DNA of 64,000 nucleotides. Source: Aplysia californica (taxonomy: Eukaryota > Mollusca > Gastropoda > Aplysiida > Aplysiidae). The notes beneath the pieces are model-generated. The model saw only the letters and a program-made list of their open reading frames with translations, searched no databases and had not been told where the DNA came from. Shown piece after piece: positions 48,201 to 55,524 of the stretch. The stretch covers positions 382,718 through 446,717 of the forward strand of contig NW_004797636.1 in the NCBI RefSeq assembly GCF_000002075.1, in the 5' to 3' direction. The translations under genes were made by a program, and so were the position numbers. Numbering within the stretch: position 1 is the stretch's first letter; every line of letters starts with the position of its first letter.

Positions 48201-51200
48201 GAGGCCATCCATGCAGCAGTCATCACAGCTCCTCAGACAGACGAGCACGTCAATGCTTTTTACGAACACTACCGGCCGGCAGAGCTATCTGCCTTTGACG
48301 AGATGTACCAGATCTACTTGTCTCAGTGTGGCTGGTGAGTTGGGAGAACACAGTTGTAGCAATGGCCGTCTCAGTATTTAGTGTTAAGTTTTTTAAAAAT
48401 GTGATTACAGTGATTTTCAGTGGAGATCTGGGTGGTATTTTCCACTAAACTCTTTCGACCGTGCTACTTCAGGGGTATCAAGTAATGAAATACTGCTAGA
48501 TACTTGATACTATTATGCTAATCTGGACATAAGAATTCCTTCAACCACTCCATCCCCCCCCCCTCCCCAAACTCAGCATAGGAAAGAGATAATTAGATTA
48601 TAAGCTTCTCTATCTACTCATTTGTACTGTCAGTTGTCATGGAAGTGTCATTGTATTAAACATTTTTTTACCCACACACATAAGATAGAGTTTGTTTGTG
48701 TTCGTCTCTTTCTTTCCTCCTGATATTGAGCTTCATTTAGGCACCCACCATTAATGAAAGATTGGGAAAAGATTTGTTTGTGGTAAAATGTCATTAGAGA
48801 CTCTATCTGTATGTTTTAACATCAAAAACCTCTATCTTTCTCTCTGGAATAAAGAAAAAAACAACTGTTTTTCTTTGATGACATCAAATGCTCTATCTCT
48901 CACTTGCAGGAAACATGTTCCGAAGAATGCAACAGACCCAAGTCCATTCTGCGTGCGTCAGTTCTACGACCAGTCTCTAGAGAGAGGGTAAGCTGTGTCT
49001 TCGCCCTAGTTGTTGCCTTACTCTCACTTTTCCTTTATGATGATGAACAAACTAAAACTATTAAAATAAAGCAAACAGTTGGTTTCATGTGCTTTGAATA
49101 ATTTTTGGCCACTACTTATGTTCATCCTCTTATACGTTTTCATTAATCCTTTTAATCCTATTTCCGTCCTTGCTATGAGAGGAAATATTATCGAAGTCAG
49201 GCATTTGTCTTTAGAAACAAATGAATAAACTTGTGATGGTCTTAATGAACTTTAGGTGCACACTTTTGCTAGCTCATATTCATATGGCATGATACAGCAC
49301 CATGTTCTTTTGTAAGATGGGAGAGCACCCCCCCAGATTTTAGGAAAATAGTTCCAATGATTTTAGAACTAATAGCTTCATAGCACTGTATCTCTCAATA
49401 TGTTTTTAGCTATGTTGAACATTGCACCATCTTGAAAAAAGAAAAAGTGTTGAACTTTATTGTCCATTCACTGGAAATTTGTTTAAACTTTACAAAACCT
49501 TACAGATAAATATTTGTAAAAGATAGATTAATAGATTTGTCAGTCACAGTCAGCAGTATTTAAAAATGGCCAAAGTGTATGTTGTAAAGTACAAATACTT
49601 ATATATGGACATTGTACAGGAGCATCCTTCATTAGGGTAAAAAGTGAAATTTGATTTTTATTTCTTTTATTTGTCTATATTATGGTGCTGCCATCTTTTT
49701 AGAGTGCTTTGCAGTTTATCTCATCTTTTTATTTCAAGTGGTCCAAAACGTATCAACACTTTGTATAATGTGTTAGGGTTGTAAGGATGTAGAACAGAAG
49801 TTGGCATTGAAAATACAGCATTTTTTAACAGCTGAACTTTCTGGAGCTTCTCTGCTCCAGCGACCATCTGAGTTTGAGCCCTTTGGCCTGATCTTGCAGG
49901 AGAAATTTTTTGCTTGATGTTTTATTTGTTTGAACTAATATTCCTAGGTCTAAGTAACACATAGAAATATGTTTGGTGGTGAAATGCTTCGTGTTCTTGA
50001 ACTTGAATTCATATTGCCATCATCATCAGTACTATCATCAAATGCGTACACTGACTCATCTAGTACTGACCACATGATAACTGGAACAGCCACTTCCACC
50101 AATGTGATCTGAGTGACAAACATGAAGTTTTCACGGGTCGTATGTTAAACTGCGTGTGCAAAACTGCAGATTGAGGGAGTAGATATTTACTGATAGTTCC
50201 TTCATTTGATTAAACACATGAGTAATTCTGTGGTACTTAAGGACTAATCACTGGCCTCATGCTCTCGTGACGTACTTTAGCTGGCTTGCTTGTGTCTCCG
50301 TAGGCCCCCCACCGCCAAATTCAAGCAGCGATTGTTTAGACAAACTCACAGGTAGAGAACTCATTTGCTTCAAGCTTTTTCTTCACTTGCCAAAGAGCAG
50401 TTCTAGTGGGGGTTTTGCCATCCTGCAGTATTGTTTTGGCTTTGCCTTTATAGACCTGGTGACTTGGAAGTAGTTTCCTTTTTTTGCCCCTGAAGTGGAA
50501 GAAGTGAGTTTTGCTTGAAGCATAATTTTGAATATCCTGAAAGATGTGAGTTGCTTCAAGCTTACTCTTGGTGAACCAAGGAGAAGTAAGTTTTTGCTTA
50601 AAGTTTACTCAAAAGACGTGAGCTTTGTTTTAAGCTTGTCACTCAAAAGATGCGAGTTTGCTTTCAGCTTACTCTTGACAAGCCAAAATTTCATGAGTTT
50701 TGTTTAAAGCTTTATTTTTGAAATCCCCAGAAATCAGCCTTCTCCCAATGCATAAATGTATTTCAGTTTGCCTGCGTTACCCCGTTGCTACCTCCGTTTG
50801 AGTTTCGATTTTTTTTTTCTGTGTGCTTTATTTAGTCCTGTGTTTGGTTTACAACTCTTAACCCTGAGTAACCTACCTGTGGTCTGGGTGGGAATAAAAT
50901 ATAGATCCACTGTACACCAGAAGGGGGTGAAAACTCTAAACTGATGGAATGATATCATGCATAGACTTCTATGACCAGATATACAAATGTGATGTTTATC
51001 CTGAATATAGTTTATTGTTTCCTCTTGTCTTTTTTCTTCTGTTGTCTTTACTCTTACTGACTTGGCAAGTTCTCCTCTGTGGAAATGATGTATGAATTGC
51101 TTAGCAGGACTTTAAACCATACCAGACAGCTGTTCATGAGAACTGAAAACAGACATTGATATATCAAGTGTTAGGTTCATTATAAAAAAGTGAAGATTTC

Positions 51201-52158
51201 AGGTTCCATATTCAAACAAATAGATGCATCACATATTCATTACTGTCGCAAAGAAATATGTAGCTATAATGGTTTTTAATCATTTTCATAAGGCAAGGTC
51301 AAGCATAGGAACTCATTTTTATTCCAAAGGAACCATATTGTTATTGGGGTTTGTTTTTGAGAGAGGCCATTCTTTCTATGTCATGTTCTTTCATACTCCT
51401 TTCATTTATCATTATATAAACCACCTTTTGCTCATTTGTATAGTTTACCAATCTTTAATATCAGACTTGTACTCTCATGAGTTCGAACACTGGATATGTG
51501 TCTCCTGACAGAAGTCTCAGGCTTCTGACATTTACACTGAAAGGTTATCAGAGTGATATCAAATTTCTGAACTTGTCACGTCTTTCTGTAATATAGAAAC
51601 ACTTATGAACGGAGACAGTGGCTACCCCCCGGGGCAGTGCCACTGACTGTAGTGTCTTTAGGCCATTCCCAAAGGGGGGACATTTCTCGTTCAAGCACAG
51701 TAGAATTGTAAATGGGCTGACAGGGAACTGCTGCTTTTTCTTTCCTGATCCTTACTATTGTCATTTTCCTGTACTTCTTTTGTACGTTTGTCACTCTCTT
51801 GTGACCTGCTATTTTGGGGTGCCTTGATAGGTTCAAGGTAATACGGAAAGCATGTAAAATTTCAACATCTTCATTCCCCTACTTGGATGAACTATACATA
51901 ACAGCTTGCACTAAGAAAATTAATTCCATCTTTTTAGACAAAAAACATCCCTTGTTCCTTCAAATAAAAACATCAGTCCAAAGTAAAAGACCCATGCTTC
52001 TGATCTGTAACAAAGAAAGATACAGAAGGTCATTTTTACCATCANNNNNNNNNNNNNNNNNNNNNNNNNNNNNNNNNNNNNNNNNNNNNNNNNNNNNNNN
52101 NNNNNNNNNNNNNNNNNNNNNNNNNNNNNNNNNNNNNNNNNNNNTCTCTCTCTCTCTC

Positions 52159-52194
<36 letters not shown>

Positions 52195-55100
52195 ATTATG
52201 TTCACGCCACTTTAGCTTGTTTTAATCTTGCAAGTGGTCTGAGGGTGCCACAGGTAGGTCTTACTTCTTTTCTGTTCCTTCGTTTTCCTTGTCGGTCTTG
52301 CTCTTTCCAAGCACTAAGTAACGATTATTGTGTCAATGTGATTATTTTCTGCTCAAATCAAATTCCACCTTGAATACTAGGCTTAAACTGTGTTGTCCAC
52401 ATGAGTTTGAGCAATGTAAAAAAAGGATATTGTTTCTTTTTGTCTAGTTGTTCCTCTTCTAGGAGTTGTGACACGTTTGAAAGTTGTGCTGTATGTGTAC
52501 TGTGGGATAAGGCTGAGTTACGGGGCTCTCCCTCTAACTCTGATATGACAGACTGGCTCCACCCTTGAAGTACTAGCCTCTAATTTTCCATTTTTAACCT
52601 TTTCGCATCATGCGGCTTTCACGGTGCGCATTCCCTAAGAACGCCATTATTTTATGTGCGCTATTCCCTGGAAACACACAATTTTTGGGTATTTTCAAAG
52701 ATATGAATCTCAGTTGTTTTAAATCATAGACGTTTGTATTTGGTGTCAAAGTAAAGTACATTTCTTTGTCGACACAGGCATAATTTTTGGACCATATTCC
52801 CTTTCCTTGACTAAAGTTGTCAACAGTACAAAAGAGCTTTTGAGGCTGAAAAAATGAAGTTTTCAAAACAAATTTTACACCCCGATATACACACTAAACA
52901 GCTCAATGGTTTTTCTTCAAAGAGTTCAGACAAGCGTAATCCATGATAGATATAATTCAACGAAAATTATCAGAAAATTCAACCGAACAAATGAAAAAGG
53001 TGGTGTTGTGAGCAGATGTATGAACAGCTCAATATACGCAAGCATTGGTTGAGTCTGCTGCTTCTTTCGGATCAGAGTTGAGTTGTACACCTCAAAACAG
53101 CCAGGGTAGAGTGTAACTTTGCAGTTTGAGCCCTAGTGCAGTGTAATTTTCTTTTGGTATTTTCTGTTCACTGCTGACATTCCAGCTCTGCACACCTTTC
53201 CTGTGCACGTTTCCTACTGCCGCCTAAAGGTTCTGTATCCGTGGTGTTGTTGTCAGCTTACTGACTCTCTTTGAGAACATGCCCCGCTTTTCTCTCGCAC
53301 ACTTCACTTAGGTTGAATCCTTCATTGGTGGGTTTATCTGAACTTGGATCAGGAACGGCCTTTGAAATACACCATGGTTTCGTCAATATAAAGTCCTGTT
53401 ATGGTTTTCACAAGTTTTAAAAAAACTTTCTTTTGTAGATTCCGTATAAATTAAATGGCTTCATTTTTTTAATGTCATGGTAAAGCTCTCCGTAGTGCAC
53501 TGGTGCTATGGTGTTTGACATATGAAACGAGAAGAGAGAACTGTCAAGGACCCTTTTCTTTACACGTACATCATTATTCAGCAGAAAGATGAGTGCAAGC
53601 CTGGGCTTCCAGGTCAGTTGTCGCAGAGAGTCAGTATCTTGAGTATACCCTGATGTGAACGAAAATAGATAACAAAGAATCATTCCATTTCTACAAGATT
53701 ATCTAGTTTCTTGGTTTTGCTACGTAAACGACTTGCCAAGGTTTGCAGATCTTTGCCATTGGTCCCTTTCCCATCTTATTGTTTTATTTTAGTTTTCAAA
53801 AAGTTTATCAACTCCTCTGTAATGACCAGTCAGTAAATATCGGATGCTAACGGTGGTTTGGGTTGTGAGACTTCGATTTCACTGAATACCAGTAAACTGA
53901 GAAATATGGGGAAAGTTGTTTGTGTTTCGAGCCCACAGAATTTTATCTTCAAATATTCTTGTTAATTTTTTTTGTCTTTCTATACTCTCCTTTACAGCTC
54001 TACAGTATATCCGTCGCCATATCGTAATTTCAACAACCGGTCAGTCCTATGGTCCATCCTCTCATCATCACTGTCTATGCATTCTAATCTCACGTATACT
54101 TGATTCACTACTGGTTGCTTCTTTGGCAAAATTTAACGGTATGCTTTATTGTCAACCGGCATAGTAACCTCATCCTTTCAACATCATCTTCATCATCGGA
54201 TCTTTCTATGTAGATAGGACCTGTGACTCCTTTGAGAGTGAGTCTTCTCAACGTCGGTCTAAGCGCCACAACTTTCAGCGAATGTAAAACATCTCGGGAT
54301 TGCTCTCAAACATGACCTCAGAAATTCGCCTGTAAATTGAAATGTGTTCAAGCAGCTCAAATTCTGACAGCAAGAAACAGTTCCAAAATGGTATCTGACT
54401 ACTTTTTTTGAAAGTTTGAAAGTGAAAAGTGAAAAGGCAAACTTTTTGTTGCATGCACAAGTACCTGAATCCAGGGTGGAGCGTGGCGTCATGAAAGGTT
54501 GTGAAATAGCGTGCATCAAAGAGGAGCGCTAAGCACCGAAGTGGTGTGAAAAACTTGGAGGGCCGTGCGGCGAAAAGGTTAAAATACATTCGCCAGAGAA
54601 GGTTTTAGAATTTTTACTCTTGAATGAAATGAACTATCTTCAGTGTCATGGTGCAAACAAAATGCTTTTCTTGGCTAGTTTGTCTATTGTTATAAGAATG
54701 GGATTATTACGAGGCAGAATGTGAATTTAAAGGTCACAGTTTCCTCAGAGTGGAGTACTCTTTTGTTGTCACTCTCTTGTGAACCTCCTGCTATTTTTGC
54801 AAAATAAGATGTGTCTTGGTAAGCCAAGTTAATCTTGTTTGGCAATTTCAGAGGGTTGTAAATTACTATCTGTGGTGATGGGAGTCTTATTTATGGCCTC
54901 TGTCTCGACGCATTCTGGTTTTGTTGTCTGCCCACTTGTGGAAGTGACGGAAGTTTGTGGAAGAGGGGGGGGGGGGGGGGGGGGGTTCAATGAAGAAATA
55001 TGTTCCTAACACATTTTTCCCCCCCCCTTTGCAAAACAGGGCAGAGTCAAACCCCAACATCTCTGGGAAAGATTCTACCTCCTCCACTACCTCGTTTGGC

Positions 55101-55479
55101 TCAGAGGGCAGTTCAGACACATCGGAGAACTCGGACGGTGAGGGCGGTGTACAGCTCAGTGACTCCTCAACTGACGACAGCTCTGAGGATGAGGGACGCT
55201 ACATTTCTTTCAAGGTTGTTTGTTGTTGTTTTTATTGTTTGTTGTTCTAATGGTGCTGGTGTTCAATCCACAGTGCCAGCTCAGGAGATGGGGATCACTC
55301 ACGGACTTGCACTGTTAGTATTGTGGACTGAAGAGAATCAACACATCCCCAGAGAAACACACAACTGCTGCTGCTACCAGAGTGTGATATTAAGAAGAAT
55401 AATACAAATATGATTGATAATATTAATGATGTTAATAGTGATAATAATAATGGTGATGATATTATTATTGTTATTATTA

Positions 55480-55524
<45 letters not shown>

